This document shows, piece by piece, positions 5,885-6,486 of a stretch of 6,486 bases of DNA. The position numbers were made by a program, and so were the translations under genes. The DNA comes from CAZUTO01 sp964623085 (GTDB taxonomy: Bacteria > Pseudomonadota > Gammaproteobacteria > Pseudomonadales > GM7GCV1): assembly GCA_964623085.1 (NCBI GenBank), contig CAZUTO010000042.1, positions 1 to 6,486 on the forward strand, in the 5' to 3' direction. Every line of letters starts with the position of its first letter. Positions within the stretch are counted from its first letter, which is position 1. The notes below the pieces were generated by a model. The model did not search any database. It had not been told where the DNA came from and saw only the letters and a list, made by a program, of their open reading frames with translations.

Positions 5885-6486
5885 ATGTCAGAAGCGTTTC
5901 GAAAAATTTGCGTCCTAGGTCTAGGCTACATTGGCTTGCCGACCGCATCGTTATTAGGCACAAAAGGGTATGAGGTTCAGGGTGTAGACGTGTCGCAAGA
6001 TGTGGTCGATACTATCAATAGCGGCGGTATTCATATCGTTGAACCTGATCTCGATATTTTAGTGAAATCTGCTGTTAATGGCGGCAGGTTAAAAGCAGCT
6101 TCAGAGCCTTGCGAGGCAGATGTTTTTATCATAGCTGTGCCTACACCATTTAAAGAGGAAAAGAAGCCAGATTTAAGCTATGTGGCAGAGGCGACTCGAG
6201 CAATATCGCCCTATTTGCAGCCCGGAAATCTCGTTATTTTAGAATCCACAAGCCCAGTAGGCACGACTGATGAGGTGGTTGCCAGTATTCTCGCTGAAGA
6301 AGGCCACAGGGTAGGAATAGACATCTACGTGGCTCATTGCCCGGAAAGAGTATTGCCTGGTCGAATTTTGATTGAGCTGGTTGAGAATGATCGGGTAGTG
6401 GGTGGTATTGATGAAGCTTCTACTCAAAAGGCTGTCGACTTTTACGAGGAGTTTGTAAACGGAAAAGTGCTTGCTACTAGTGCCAA
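5885..6486 (+). CDS. wecC: UDP-N-acetyl-D-mannosaminuronate dehydrogenase, N-terminal half (cut by window end)
   Basis: WecC oxidises UDP-ManNAc to UDP-ManNAcA with NAD (EC 1.1.1.336), directly after the WecB step. Two hundred complete codons are visible and the frame is open to the last base, so the gene continues beyond the window; E. coli WecC has 420 residues. The N-terminus MSEAFRKICVLGLGYIGLPT contains the Rossmann GLGYIG at 12-17. It is followed by matches to E. coli WecC: VDTIN, IHIVEPDL, IAVPTPFK, LVILESTSPVG, CPERVLPG and NDRVVGG. The IHIVEPDL and CPERVLPG segments favour WecC over UDP-glucose dehydrogenase. The catalytic cysteine and the C-terminal nucleotide-sugar domain lie past the edge and cannot be checked. 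It starts 33 bp after the wecB stop, in the same operon. Confidence 0.94.
   Translation, partial: MSEAFRKICVLGLGYIGLPTASLLGTKGYEVQGVDVSQDVVDTINSGGIHIVEPDLDILVKSAVNGGRLKAASEPCEADVFIIAVPTPFKEEKKPDLSYVAEATRAISPYLQPGNLVILESTSPVGTTDEVVASILAEEGHRVGIDIYVAHCPERVLPGRILIELVENDRVVGGIDEASTQKAVDFYEEFVNGKVLATSA

Noticed and set aside
6239..6427. 62-codon open frame on the minus strand
   Set aside because: Antisense to wecC, whose plus-strand frame is strongly conserved through this interval.
1..6486. tRNA, rRNA, CRISPR array, insertion sequence or attachment site
   Set aside because: No cloverleaf, no regularly spaced repeats, no transposase or integrase frame, and no terminal repeats were seen.

Overview
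The window looks like chromosomal DNA from a Gram-negative, probably marine, gammaproteobacterium. The support is indirect: moderate GC by eye, close similarity of the epimerase and dehydrogenase to enterobacterial WecB and WecC, and a chain-length determinant / tyrosine kinase / ATPase trio of the type found in XrtA (exosortase, PEP-CTERM) exopolysaccharide loci. I cannot name a genus.

Layout: positions 1-344 hold no gene that I can support, but include a perfect 7-bp inverted repeat (176-199). A small secreted protein with a VPLPA-type C-terminal sorting signal follows at 345-842. It starts at a GTG behind an ideal Shine-Dalgarno, not at the earlier TTG. A 375-bp non-coding gap (843-1217) carries a hairpin that probably ends that transcript, plus short repeated motifs. 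Then comes a co-directional run with short gaps: a Wzz/GNVR chain-length determinant (1218-2828), a cytoplasmic CpsD/CapB-type kinase (2851-3735), an ExeA-like AAA ATPase (3739-4656), wecB (4715-5851) and the first half of wecC (from 5885, cut by the window end).

How they fit together: the GNVR protein and the separate kinase form a split polysaccharide co-polymerase/BY-kinase pair at the inner membrane, and the ATPase is a third, poorly understood cytoplasmic partner found in XrtA loci. WecB and WecC convert UDP-GlcNAc to UDP-ManNAc and then UDP-ManNAcA, so the polymer probably contains N-acetylmannosaminuronic acid. The VPLPA-tailed protein is a plausible exosortase substrate that ends up in or on the same extracellular matrix. 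No exosortase, export porin, polymerase or glycosyltransferase gene lies in the window.

Most of this is a recognisable locus type. The parts most worth a second look are the kinase without a C-terminal tyrosine cluster, the third membrane segment of the GNVR protein, the sorting-signal protein beside the polysaccharide operon, a 15-codon reading frame with a tandem repeat in the ATPase-wecB gap, and the inverted repeat upstream of the first gene.
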